Shown one piece after another: positions 51,774 to 59,893 of a stretch of 64,000 nt of DNA. Within the stretch, counting starts at the first letter, position 1. Every line of letters starts with the position of its first letter. Origin of the DNA: a bacterium (GTDB taxonomy: Bacteria; Gemmatimonadota; Gemmatimonadetes; Gemmatimonadales; Gemmatimonadaceae). Location: assembly GCA_027484025.1 (NCBI GenBank), contig JAIXTI010000286.1:20081-84080 (forward strand), given 5' to 3'. The position numbers were made by a program, and so were the translations under genes. The notes below the pieces were generated by a model. It had not been told where the DNA came from, ran no database searches, and worked only from the letters and a program-made list of their open reading frames with translations.

Positions 51774-52286
51774 CTATCGCTTGACCGGGGGCACGGCGTC
51801 GTTCCACGAGGCCGTGACGGTGATGCGCATGCCCTGAGGCGTCCGTACGAACACGCGCGTGGATACTCCCGTGAGGGTATCGCCCGGTGCCGGTACGCCA
51901 ATGTACCGGTAGTAGCCGTACACTACACCGGGCGCGATCGGCGTGACGCGCATCTCTTTCACGATGAGCGTATCGGGCCAGGCGTTCTCGGTGATCGCCG
52001 ACCACCCGTCGTAGCCGGTTTCCATGCCGGTGGGCGAATGGCGCACCAATCGGTTGGTGTGCACATACGTCGCGAGGTAGCGCGCTTTGTCGCGCTGATG
52101 GATGGCGGCGAGATTCTCACGAAAGGTCGCGAGCGCGTCGGCGGAGTCTTTGGCCGACGCGCGTGATGCCGCGGGAGTTGCGCGTGGCGCCGGAGGCTGT
52201 GCCGTCGCACCCGTTGGAAGTGCGAGCACCACGCATAGGCACAGCAGCGCGCGACGGACACGGCGCAGGGAATTGGGATTGTCCAT
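51774..52286 (-). CDS. Secreted NTF2-like (DUF4440-type) protein
   Basis: A 170-residue exported protein (signal peptide ending TGATAQ). The mature part fits an NTF2-like fold: DALATFRENLAAIHQRDKARYLATY, the MGMETGYDGW-like PTGMETGYDGWSAI strand, and a C-terminal sheet ending MRITVTASWNDAVPPVKR. It is similar in kind to the secreted protein at 15733, but shows no clear sequence identity to it. Function unknown. It begins a same-strand run that continues through DUF350, transglycosylase, VOC and LLM genes. Confidence 0.7.
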   Translation of the reverse strand: MDNPNSLRRVRRALLCLCVVLALPTGATAQPPAPRATPAASRASAKDSADALATFRENLAAIHQRDKARYLATYVHTNRLVRHSPTGMETGYDGWSAITENAWPDTLIVKEMRVTPIAPGVVYGYYRYIGVPAPGDTLTGVSTRVFVRTPQGMRITVTASWNDAVPPVKR

Positions 52287-52423
52287 GGCCTAGTCTACCG
52301 CCCCCCGCTCACGAGCACAAACGCGGCGCGCACCCACCGAGGCAGCCGATGGCGCGCGCTGGGCACGGTTCCTCCCGGGCGCGTAGTTTTGCACAACCCC
52401 TTTCATCACCGATCACACCGTCC

Positions 52424-52861
52424 ATGACCCGTCGACATCTCGCCTTCACCCTGGCGGCATTGACCGCTTCGGTATCCACCGCCTTTGCCTTGGGCGTACA
52501 GGTTGGCCAGCAGCGCGACAGTCGCGTGTACGAGCTGCGCACCTATACCACGAACCCGGGCCGACTGCCCGCACTCCAGAAGCGCTTTGCCGATCACACG
52601 CTCAAGCTCTTCGAGCGGCATGGCATGCGAAACGAGATGTACTGGACGCCCACCGACAGCACGCTCCGGGACAACACGCTCATCTACGTCATTTCGCATG
52701 ACAGTCGTGAAGCGGCGGACCGCAACTGGAAGGCCTTTAGCGCCGATACCATGTGGCAGCGCGTCCGTGCCGCCAGCGAAGTCGATGGCACCATTTTGGC
52801 AAAACCACCAGAGCGCGTGTTCATGCAGCTCACCGAGTTCTCGCCGAAGTCTCCGCGCTAG
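52424..52861 (+). CDS. NIPSNAP-family exported protein
   Basis: A 145-residue protein. The N-terminal 25 residues look like a signal sequence (TRRHLAFTLAALTASVSTAFALG). The rest is one NIPSNAP dimeric alpha/beta-barrel domain: RVYELRTYTTNPGRLPALQKRF, LKLFERHGMRNEMYWTPTDS and LIYVISHDSREAADRNWKAF. Function unknown; NIPSNAP domains occur in small dimeric proteins. The ATG at 52424 gives the signal sequence. The amidase-phosphodiesterase gene starts 30 bp later. Confidence 0.85.
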   Translation: MTRRHLAFTLAALTASVSTAFALGVQVGQQRDSRVYELRTYTTNPGRLPALQKRFADHTLKLFERHGMRNEMYWTPTDSTLRDNTLIYVISHDSREAADRNWKAFSADTMWQRVRAASEVDGTILAKPPERVFMQLTEFSPKSPR

Positions 52862-52891
52862 TCCGCCGCTCTTACACAAGGAGTGTTCCTG

Positions 52892-55426
52892 ATGGTGCGA
52901 TACGCGCGACCGGTGCGACGCTGGGCGTCACTGACGCTCACGCTGCTGTTCAGTGCGACAGTGGTACGCGCACAGTCCGTTTCGCTCGAGGCAGCGAGCA
53001 TCCAGCAACTCGCCGCTGCGATGGATGCCGGCACCATCACCAGTGAGCGACTGGTGGCCCTCAGCTTGGCGCGCATTGATGCGTACGACGACAAAGGGCC
53101 ACGCATCAATGCCGTCCTCGCGCGCAACCCACGCGCACTCGAGCAGGCCCGCGCACTCGATCTCGAACGGAAAACCAAGGGCAAGCGCTCGCTGTTGCAC
53201 GGCATTCCCGTCGTGCTCAAGGACAACTACGACACCCGCGATCTGCCCACGACAGGCGGTTCGGTACTGCTCGAGGGCTCTCTGCCACCGGACGATGCGT
53301 TCCTGGTGAAGAAGCTGCGCGATGCCGGTGCCGTCATCATTGCCAAGGTGAATCTGTCGGAGTTCGCATCCGGCGGCGCCTTCAGCTCGTTGGGCGGACA
53401 GACGCTCAACCCGCACGACCTCTTGCGTTCACCCTCCGGCTCGAGCGGTGGCACCGGCGCCGCGATTGCCGCGGCCTTCGCCACTCTAGGACTGGGAACC
53501 GACACCGGTGGATCCATTCGCGGGCCGTCTTCCTTCAACGGCATTGTGGGGCTCAAGCCCACGCACGGCCTGCTCAGTCGCGATGGCATCATTCCGCTGG
53601 CGCTCAGCTTTGATACCGGCGGCCCCATGGCGCGGCACGTCAGTGACATTGCCGTGGCGCTCGGCCTGCTCACGGGCATCGACCCGGCCGATGCCGCAAC
53701 GAAGAAGAGCGATGGCCGCTTCGATAGCGATTACACCAAGTATCTCGACGTCAACGCGCTCAAAGGCGCGCGTATCGGCATTGCCCGTGACTTTCTCGGA
53801 CAGGATGCCGAGGTCGACTGGGTGGTCGAAGCGTCACTCACCGCCATGCGCGCCGCCGGCGCCACCATTGTCGACGTGCGCCTCCCCAAGTGGCTACTCG
53901 ACGCCAAGGGTGAGTTCTACACGGCGGTGCGCTATCCCGAGTTCCCCGTGCAGCTGCAGCAGTATCTCGCGACGCTGGGCCCGTCCTACCCGAAGACGCT
54001 GTCTGAGCTGAGCGAGAGAGCAGATCGCCTGGTGTCCCCGCGCCCCGACGGCAGCGGCCCCAATCCCACACGGTGGAGCCTGTTCAAGCGTGAGTTGGCC
54101 AGCGGCACGACGACCGATGCGCGCTACACCTCTGTGCACGAGTACGCGCTGCCGCTCGTCACGGCGTTGCTCGATGGCACATTCACCGCCAATGCACTCG
54201 ACGCGATCGTGTATCCCACCGCGTCGCGCCGCCCTGACCTGATCAACGCGCCACTCGATCTACCGGGCGGTGGCTCCGCAAGCGGCATGAACCTCGCCAA
54301 CCTCACGGGGTTTCCCGATCTCATCGTCCCTGCAGGGTTCACCTCCGATCGGCTTCCGGTTGGTATGTCGTTTATCGGGCGAGCCTTCACCGAAGGCAAA
54401 CTGCTCGGACTTGGCTACGCCTTCGAACAGCGCACCAAGGCACGTCGACTTCCGGTACACACGCCATCGCTCCCTGCCGAGTCCATTCAGCTCGGTAAAC
54501 CCTCGTCGGGGAAATCCGCGATGGCACCGCGGAAGGCTGTATTCATTTTGCTCGATGGTATTCCTGCAGACGTCATCGAGCGTGTCGACACGCCCGCACT
54601 CGATGAGATCGCTGCGGCAGGCGGTTATGCCCGTGCGCATGTGGGTGGTACGCTGGGGACGATCACCGAAACGCCCACCATTTCGGCGCCCGGCTACATG
54701 AGCTTGCTCACCAGCACATGGGCCAACAAGCACAAGGTGCGTGGCAACAGCAACCAGTCACCCAACTACGCGTACTGGAACATCTTCCGCATTGTCGAAA
54801 CGGTCGACTCCACGAAGCAGACGGCCATCTTCTCCACGTGGCTCGACAATCGAACGGTGTTGTTGGGTGCGGGTCGCCCGGAGGCAGGCAATTACCGACT
54901 CGACCATGCGTCCGATGGCTACGAGCGCGACACCGTGGCGTATCCGCATGACCCGGCGTCTCGATACATCATGGCGATCGACGAACGTGTCGCGACCGAC
55001 GCGGCCACCTACATCGCCGCCAAGGGGCCGGATCTGTCGTGGGTGTATCTGCAACACACCGACGACGCCGCGCACGCATTTGGCGACAGCAAGGAATCCG
55101 ATGCAGCGGTCCAGCAAGCGGATCAACGGGTCGCGCGTATCTGGAACGCCGTCAAGCAACGCCAGGCCCTCGGCGAAGACTGGATGATCGTCGTTACCAC
55201 CGACCACGGCCGCGACCCGCGCACCGGGAAAGGGCATGGCGGACAGTCCGAGCGCGAGCGGACCACATGGATTACGACCAATCAACCGGCGCTCAGCGCG
55301 CGATTCACGAGCAGCCGCGCCTCGGTTGTCGACATTGCACCGTCGCTGCTGCAGTTCCTGCGCGTGTCGCCGCCCGCATCTGTCGCCAAGGAGATGGAAG
55401 GCGTCTCGTTCTTACGCCTACCATAG
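52892..55426 (+). CDS. Exported fusion of amidase-signature enzyme and phosphodiesterase/alkaline phosphatase domain
   Basis: An 844-residue polypeptide with a signal peptide (residues 1-27, ending VVRAQ). The first part (about 30-520) is an amidase-signature hydrolase with its full triad: Lys110 (VVLKDNYDT), Ser184 (PSGSSGGTGAA) and nucleophile Ser208 (DTGGSIRGPSSF). After a short linker, the second part (about 546-844) is a type I phosphodiesterase/nucleotide pyrophosphatase domain: Asp555 (FILLDG), a Thr/Ser nucleophile region (TPTISAPGY), Asp724 and His728 (HTDDAAHAFG), Asp771/His772 (TTDHGRD) and His782 (GHGGQSER). Both active sites look intact. An internal ATG at 54521 has a GGGGA site 8 nt upstream and could start the second domain alone. 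The ATG 52892 has AAGGAG at the right distance. Confidence 0.87.
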   Translation: MVRYARPVRRWASLTLTLLFSATVVRAQSVSLEAASIQQLAAAMDAGTITSERLVALSLARIDAYDDKGPRINAVLARNPRALEQARALDLERKTKGKRSLLHGIPVVLKDNYDTRDLPTTGGSVLLEGSLPPDDAFLVKKLRDAGAVIIAKVNLSEFASGGAFSSLGGQTLNPHDLLRSPSGSSGGTGAAIAAAFATLGLGTDTGGSIRGPSSFNGIVGLKPTHGLLSRDGIIPLALSFDTGGPMARHVSDIAVALGLLTGIDPADAATKKSDGRFDSDYTKYLDVNALKGARIGIARDFLGQDAEVDWVVEASLTAMRAAGATIVDVRLPKWLLDAKGEFYTAVRYPEFPVQLQQYLATLGPSYPKTLSELSERADRLVSPRPDGSGPNPTRWSLFKRELASGTTTDARYTSVHEYALPLVTALLDGTFTANALDAIVYPTASRRPDLINAPLDLPGGGSASGMNLANLTGFPDLIVPAGFTSDRLPVGMSFIGRAFTEGKLLGLGYAFEQRTKARRLPVHTPSLPAESIQLGKPSSGKSAMAPRKAVFILLDGIPADVIERVDTPALDEIAAAGGYARAHVGGTLGTITETPTISAPGYMSLLTSTWANKHKVRGNSNQSPNYAYWNIFRIVETVDSTKQTAIFSTWLDNRTVLLGAGRPEAGNYRLDHASDGYERDTVAYPHDPASRYIMAIDERVATDAATYIAAKGPDLSWVYLQHTDDAAHAFGDSKESDAAVQQADQRVARIWNAVKQRQALGEDWMIVVTTDHGRDPRTGKGHGGQSERERTTWITTNQPALSARFTSSRASVVDIAPSLLQFLRVSPPASVAKEMEGVSFLRLP

Positions 55427-55441
55427 GCCACGCACCGGCCC

Positions 55442-55519
55442 CGAAAGGGGTCAGAGTCGCAAAAGGGGTCAGAGTCGTTTTGCCGAAGGGGGTTAGAGTT
55501 CCGAAAGGGGTCAGAGTCG
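55442..55519 (+). repeat. Left array of AAAGGGGTCAGAGTC repeats
   Basis: Four copies of a repeat built on AAAGGGGTCAGAGTCG lie at 55442-55459, 55461-55477, 55484-55501 (degenerate, GGGGGTTAGAGT) and 55502-55519, directly before the 3' end of the RAYT gene. The same motif in reverse orientation flanks the other side. Confidence 0.92.
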
Positions 55520-55524
55520 AGCCT

Positions 55525-56172
55525 TTACCCTGCCGGTGGCCTGCCTCGCGGTCTCCGTGCCCGCACCGGACCAAGAGGCTCACCGCGGCGGGTGGCCTTT
55601 CGGATATCAAGCACGAGTGCCGAGTCGACGGGCGGCGTACACAACTCGAGATACGCGCGCTGCCGCTCCCCTGTGGTGCGTCCGAGGTTCCTGTACTCGG
55701 CATGCTCCGTGACAAGATCGTCAGGGGTGCCGAATGCAAGCCGACTAAAGCTCGACCATGGAAACTCGGCCGGCGCGCGCACCATACCTGCGCGTACGGG
55801 GTTCTGGTCGATGTAGCGACTACACGCGAGGAAGTACCTCGCCGATCCGACAACAGAGGAGCGGAATCGTCCCTCCCACAGGGTTCCCGTCCGCCGATGC
55901 CGACGGTTGAATGCCACCACGTACTTCCGTCCCATCCACTGGGTCATCAGCGACACGGCATCGGGCGTCGCCGGCGTCAGCAGCAAGTGCGTGTGGTTCG
56001 ACATGAAGACGTACGCATGTACAGGACACTCGAACCGCCGAACCCCTTCGAGGAGAAGATCGCGATACAACAGCCGGTCTCGATCGTCGACGAAAATCGC
56101 GGCGCGGTTGTTTCCGCGCAGGACATGATGAACCGGGACACCAGCCTGAATGAAACGGGGGAGCCTGGACAT
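55525..56172 (-). CDS. REP-associated tyrosine transposase (RAYT)
   Basis: A 215-residue single-strand transposase of the Y1_Tnp/HUH family. The nuclease motif is MSNHTHLLL (His60, His62) and the catalytic tyrosine is in ARYFLACSRYIDQNPVRAG (Tyr113 or Tyr120). The C-terminus is Arg-rich. These enzymes mobilise REP-type repeats that flank their own genes, which matches the inverted AAAGGGGTCAGAGTC copies on both sides. The ATG at 56170-56172 was chosen since the family starts SRLPRF; the frame continues further upstream without similarity. Confidence 0.92.
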   Translation of the reverse strand: MSRLPRFIQAGVPVHHVLRGNNRAAIFVDDRDRLLYRDLLLEGVRRFECPVHAYVFMSNHTHLLLTPATPDAVSLMTQWMGRKYVVAFNRRHRRTGTLWEGRFRSSVVGSARYFLACSRYIDQNPVRAGMVRAPAEFPWSSFSRLAFGTPDDLVTEHAEYRNLGRTTGERQRAYLELCTPPVDSALVLDIRKATRRGEPLGPVRARRPRGRPPAG

Positions 56173-56306
56173 GGCAGGAAATGGCAAAGGGAACGGGGCC
56201 GCTACACATCCGCAGGCGTGCAATCTGGCGTTTCCCCTCGCAGCACTTGCCATCGAAATGCCGCGCGCGCTACCGGAAAAATGCAGAGAACCGATAAATC
56301 CGTTCT

Positions 56307-56366
56307 GACTCTGACCCCTTTCCGCGGACTCTGCGCCCTATCCGCGTTGACTCTGACCCCTTTTCG
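56307..56366 (-). repeat. Right array of GACTCTGACCCCTTT repeats
   Basis: Reverse-complement copies of the left repeat lie at 56307-56323 and 56349-56366, with a degenerate copy (GGACTCTGCGCCCTATCC) between at 56327-56345. Together with the left array they bracket the RAYT gene as inverted repeats. Confidence 0.9.
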
Positions 56367-56392
56367 ACTGCCGTAACTGCGCTCGGTCGTGA

Positions 56393-57460
56393 CTACGGCA
56401 CGACCACCGTGCGCACCGGTGCGCGGTGCTGCTCCAGGGCATCGAGTACACCGTTGATGGCGTCGGCATCAAGTCCAACACGGTGCGTGACCACATCGTT
56501 CAAGACGAGTGCGCCGCGCGCCGCCATGTCGGTGAGCTCTTCGAGTTCGCTCAACAGATGATCGTTGGAGCCGATCAACTCCGCCTCTGCGCCAATGAGA
56601 TCGCGATAACTGTCGATGGGCACCGGCACATCGTTGAGCCCGACCACCACCGCACGACCGAGTGGTGCGACACTCTTGAGGGCGAGTTGCACCGTGTCGC
56701 CATGGCCCACGAGTTCAACCGCGACATCGACGCCGCGGCCTTCGGTCAATGCACGCACGGCGGCGGCGCCCTCTGTCTGCGAGAGCCCCGACATATTGAG
56801 GGGTATCGCGCCCAGCCGCTCGGCCAACGCCAGCTTTGCGTCGTCGCGGTCGGCGGCGATCACGCGCGACGCGCCGAGTTCACGCGCAATCTGAATGGCC
56901 GACATCCCCAATCCGCCAACGCCCACCACGAGCACCTGATCGCCCGGCGCGCAGCGTCCCTTTCGGAGCGCATGGAGCGACGTCGACGACGAGCACATCA
57001 TGACAGCGCCATGCTCGAACGACACGCTGTCCGGCAGCCGCACCGCGTTGCGTTCGGGCACCGCGATGTATTCAGCCCATCCGCCATCGGTGAAGTGGCC
57101 GAGCATGAGCCCGGTGGTGCAGAACTGCTCGCGTCCCGCCTCGCAGTGCACGCAGTGTCCGCAGATCACGAGATAGTGCAGACACACACGGTCCCCAACC
57201 GCGCGTGAGGTAACCGCGTTGCCCGCCGCGACGATTTCCCCCGCCACTTCGTGGCCGAGCGTGAGCGGCAACGGTTCGACGCGTGAGCGGCCGGCGCGGT
57301 AGTGCACGTCGGAGTGGCAGATCCCGGCCGCGCGCACGCGCACCAGTACGTCGCCAGGCCCCACGTGCGGCACGGGCACGTCGTGGAGCTGGACCGGCTG
57401 TCCCGGGACGACAAGTCGGACAGCGCGCATGCTGGCTGGCGGGGTGGCGGTCTCTTGCAT
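56393..57460 (-). CDS. Zinc-dependent alcohol dehydrogenase
   Basis: A 355-residue medium-chain dehydrogenase. The catalytic zinc site is AGICHSDVHYRAG and GHEVAGEIV; the structural zinc is bound by four cysteines in CGHCVHCEAGREQFC. The NAD(P) Rossmann motif is VLVVGVGGLGMSAIQIA with ADRDD (acidic end favouring NAD). It converts alcohols and aldehydes; substrate unknown. The ATG at 57458-57460 or the internal Met11 could be the start. It is divergent from the XRE gene. Confidence 0.92.
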   Translation of the reverse strand: MQETATPPASMRAVRLVVPGQPVQLHDVPVPHVGPGDVLVRVRAAGICHSDVHYRAGRSRVEPLPLTLGHEVAGEIVAAGNAVTSRAVGDRVCLHYLVICGHCVHCEAGREQFCTTGLMLGHFTDGGWAEYIAVPERNAVRLPDSVSFEHGAVMMCSSSTSLHALRKGRCAPGDQVLVVGVGGLGMSAIQIARELGASRVIAADRDDAKLALAERLGAIPLNMSGLSQTEGAAAVRALTEGRGVDVAVELVGHGDTVQLALKSVAPLGRAVVVGLNDVPVPIDSYRDLIGAEAELIGSNDHLLSELEELTDMAARGALVLNDVVTHRVGLDADAINGVLDALEQHRAPVRTVVVP

Positions 57461-57489
57461 GGGAAGTGCCTGGAGGGATCCGTAGACTA

Positions 57490-57518
57490 TTGACAGGAAA
57501 CAGAGCGTTGCGTATACC
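57490..57518 (+). promoter_or_regulatory. Promoter of the XRE gene
   Basis: TTGACA (57490-57495) and TATACC (57513-57518) are spaced by exactly 17 bp, a near-consensus primary-sigma promoter. It lies 27 bp before the XRE start codon, giving a short leader. Confidence 0.7.
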
Positions 57519-57544
57519 TAACAAAGCGCTCCCTTACGAAACAT

Positions 57545-57817
57545 ATGACCGCCCAGCTTTACAACCGAATCGCCGTCCTGCGGGCGGCGCGCGGCGTCAG
57601 CCGACGTGATTTGGCCGACGCCGTAAGTGTAAACCCGCAAACCATCGGGTTCATCGAACGGGGAGACTACGCCCCATCGCTCGAACTCGGCCTGCGCATT
57701 GCCGACTACTTCGGCGTGCCGGTCGAGGTGCTGTTCTCGCTGCAACCGTTCGAACCGCTCGAGACGGCGCTCCGCCGGGCCGGTCCGGACAAGCCAACCA
57801 CTCCATCAGTACCCTGA
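57545..57817 (+). CDS. XRE-family transcriptional regulator
   Basis: A 90-residue protein consisting of a single Cro/C1-type HTH domain (residues about 8-65): RIAVLRAARGVSRRDLADAVSVNPQTIGFIERGDYAPS (shown for its outline; HTH centre about residues 22-43). Such small regulators are often encoded before a membrane protein they control. A 10-bp gap separates it from the next gene, and a TTGACA/TATACC promoter precedes it. It may repress that promoter (inference). Confidence 0.9.
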   Translation: MTAQLYNRIAVLRAARGVSRRDLADAVSVNPQTIGFIERGDYAPSLELGLRIADYFGVPVEVLFSLQPFEPLETALRRAGPDKPTTPSVP

Positions 57818-57827
57818 GGGCTCTCGT

Positions 57828-58367
57828 ATGTCAGTGATCTCTCCCAAGCAGGCGCCGTCGCACTCCGTCGTCGTCGACGCGATGAACAACCCGGCGTTCG
57901 AGTGGACCCGCGTCCCCGCGACACGCCGTCGGCTGGTGCTCGCCAGCATCGCCGCAACGGCGGTGGTGATGGGCATGCTATACACGGCTGGGATGCTGCT
58001 CGAGGCCGATCGGCGCGTGGCGAGCGCGTGGACGATGGTGGCGACCGTCGTCTTCACGCTCGGGTGGATGTTCCTCACCGGATGCCTCAATGCCTCGCTG
58101 CGCGGCGCGGCCGATCCGCTCGTGTCGACCATTCCGGGAGGACACGATGAATGGCAACAGCGGCTGTACGATCAGACGTATCGGCGCTGCTATTGGCCCA
58201 CGCTCATCGTCATGAGTGTCGCACTCCTGGCACTGGTCGTTGGAGACCTCGACATCATTCCTGCGCTCGGCGTGTTTCTCTCCGCTTTTTTGCTCGCGGT
58301 CATGGCGCCGCTCTGGACGATGGCGTGGACGCTCCCCGTCGATCTGCGTGAATCCGCATCGAACTGA
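57828..58367 (+). CDS. Four-TM membrane protein of unknown function
   Basis: A 179-residue membrane protein with four TM helices at about residues 38-58 (ASIAATAVVMGMLYTAGMLL), 68-90, 125-145 (LIVMSVALLALVVGDLDII) and 150-170. No family is certain; it resembles the small membrane partners often found after XRE regulators. The ATG at 57828 has GAGGG about 8 nt upstream. It is likely co-transcribed with the XRE gene and converges on the lipoprotein gene at 58384. Confidence 0.75.
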   Translation: MSVISPKQAPSHSVVVDAMNNPAFEWTRVPATRRRLVLASIAATAVVMGMLYTAGMLLEADRRVASAWTMVATVVFTLGWMFLTGCLNASLRGAADPLVSTIPGGHDEWQQRLYDQTYRRCYWPTLIVMSVALLALVVGDLDIIPALGVFLSAFLLAVMAPLWTMAWTLPVDLRESASN

Positions 58368-58383
58368 CGAGCGGTCCGCGCAC

Positions 58384-59547
58384 TTACGGCTTGCGCGCAC
58401 GTGAGGGCGGCTCGAACAGCTGACGCTCGGGGGCACGGTTTACCTGCCGTGGCTCTGGTGGCGCGGTAGCACCGCGTGCCGCCATGGGCGTCAGCCATGA
58501 TGACAACCACCAGCGGAACCGTTCGTCCTGATGCAGCACCAGAAAGCGCGGTCCCGATGCCGCCATGGCCGATGCCGTGAACGGCAGCATGGCGCTCTGG
58601 ATGTACTCGCCCTTCTCGTTGTAGTAGTCGAGCAAGCGTCCGTAGCGGTCGGACTCCACGCCGAGCAACAACACGAAGCCCCCGTCGACAATCGCGGCAT
58701 CGACCACGTAGGGCTGCACCAGCGCGCTGTCGGTGCGTGCAGCGGCGCCGACTTCCCGTTTTGTGTGCGACACGGTATCCCCCGGCGCCTTGAGCCGCGA
58801 CAGCCGTGGCGGAGCACCGGAGCCGGAACTGTCTGGTGCGCTGACGACGAGTACCTCGCGCCCGGTAATCAACAGACACCGGCGCGAGTCGCCGCTGCCG
58901 AAGCGCAAGCGCGCACCCTCTGCGCCGACAATGCGGTGCCGCCCAATAAGCGAGTCTTCGTTGGGGTCGGCCGTGAGCGTGAATGCTTCGAGCGAACGGC
59001 GCGCCCCGAGGGTGCGCACATGCAGCAGCGTCGCCGGCGTCACCGTACACAGGCGACCACTCCCGCCACGCAGCAGTGGCAAGTCTCGGCGAAAGACGTA
59101 GCCGCCAATGGACTCGCGCACGAGCACGCTGCTCGCACTGTCGATGATGTCGACTTGCCCGTCGTCGGTCACGCGCGACAGATCGGTCGGTGCGACGATG
59201 TCGCGCGGCACCTCCGCGTTGAGCACGGCATCGACGCGCGCCGGTCGCGTGGAGAGCAACATCCCTTTTCGATTGAGCTCGAACAACGAGATACGCTCCG
59301 GCGCCTCCTGCAAAAGCGCGACGGTGGTACCGCTGGCGCGAAACACGCGCGGCACCATGGTACTGTCGGTGTACGACGTGATATCGGTGCGCCATTCCTC
59401 GCGCTTCGCCGGATACACGGTGCGTGCCGTGAGTGCTGCCGTGAGCTCAGGCGGGGCCTTCCCCTCGGCCTTCGACCCAAGGTCGCACCCCAACAGACCA
59501 AGCGGCAGCAGCAGTGCCACTGCCGAGCGCGTGATTACCCCGCGCAC
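58384..59547 (-). CDS. Lipoprotein, possibly beta-propeller, function unknown
   Basis: A 387-residue lipoprotein with lipobox LLGC at the end of its signal peptide. The rest is rich in short beta-strand repeats (VALLQEAPERISLFELNRKG, VDIIDSASSVLVRESIGG, VVDAAIVDGGFVLLLGVE), suggesting a propeller like the BF3164/6-bladed group. No catalytic motif is seen. The start is probably the GTG at 59545-59547; TTG 59556 is the alternative. It overlaps the end of the small Cys-rich secreted peptide gene (59535-59774) in another frame, so the two are coupled. Confidence 0.7.
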   Translation of the reverse strand: MRGVITRSAVALLLPLGLLGCDLGSKAEGKAPPELTAALTARTVYPAKREEWRTDITSYTDSTMVPRVFRASGTTVALLQEAPERISLFELNRKGMLLSTRPARVDAVLNAEVPRDIVAPTDLSRVTDDGQVDIIDSASSVLVRESIGGYVFRRDLPLLRGGSGRLCTVTPATLLHVRTLGARRSLEAFTLTADPNEDSLIGRHRIVGAEGARLRFGSGDSRRCLLITGREVLVVSAPDSSGSGAPPRLSRLKAPGDTVSHTKREVGAAARTDSALVQPYVVDAAIVDGGFVLLLGVESDRYGRLLDYYNEKGEYIQSAMLPFTASAMAASGPRFLVLHQDERFRWWLSSWLTPMAARGATAPPEPRQVNRAPERQLFEPPSRARKP

Positions 59548-59774
59548 ACGTTCCAACGCACCACGGTGTCATCGTTGCAGCGGTAGGTGCAGAAGCCGCA
59601 GTTGCTGCCGCCGATGTTGCTGCACGCGCCATAACCCGGCACGCGGGCATAGCGAGGGCAACGACGGGACTGGCTGCCGGTGAGCGTGGGCACAATCAGC
59701 CCCAGCGAGAACAGCACGACGAGTCGGACGCGGCGCGGGGCGAGCGCCGATGCTGAGATGAACGGGATTTTCAT
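59535..59774 (-). CDS. Small Cys-rich secreted peptide
   Basis: A 79-residue protein with a signal sequence (ALAPRRVRLVVLFSLGLIVP) and a mature part with six cysteines at 39, 51, 59, 62, 66 and 77, including CGFCTYRC. Three disulfides are expected. It does not match a family I recognise. Its gene overlaps the start of the lipoprotein gene, so they are translated from one message. The pairing of a small Cys-rich secreted peptide with a propeller lipoprotein could be a peptide-and-binder pair, but this is speculation. The ATG at 59772-59774 is the only clear start for this signal peptide. Confidence 0.7.
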   Translation of the reverse strand: MKIPFISASALAPRRVRLVVLFSLGLIVPTLTGSQSRRCPRYARVPGYGACSNIGGSNCGFCTYRCNDDTVVRWNVCAG

Positions 59775-59893
59775 ACCCGTGAACTACGATAGCGGGCGCG
59801 AGTCGGCAAGGGCTGGTCGCCTCCCGTGGGGGGAGCGCTGGCGGTCCCCCGCCCGGCACGACACATTCGGCGGGACACTACTTCTACCGGGCC

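Larger units (their letters stand above)
55442..56366. mobile_element. RAYT-type REP element (transposase plus inverted flanking repeats)
   Basis: A 925-bp unit: repeats of AAAGGGGTCAGAGTC on the left and GACTCTGACCCCTTT on the right, in inverted orientation, with the RAYT transposase gene in between. This is the arrangement of REP-associated tyrosine transposase units. It lies between the amidase-phosphodiesterase and alcohol dehydrogenase genes and breaks neither. Confidence 0.85.

Noticed and set aside
55039..56376. Plus-strand 445-codon frame with KGVRV-type repeats
   Set aside because: It crosses the end of the phosphodiesterase domain, the REP repeats and the antisense of the RAYT gene. 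The peptide repeats are only the translated DNA repeats.
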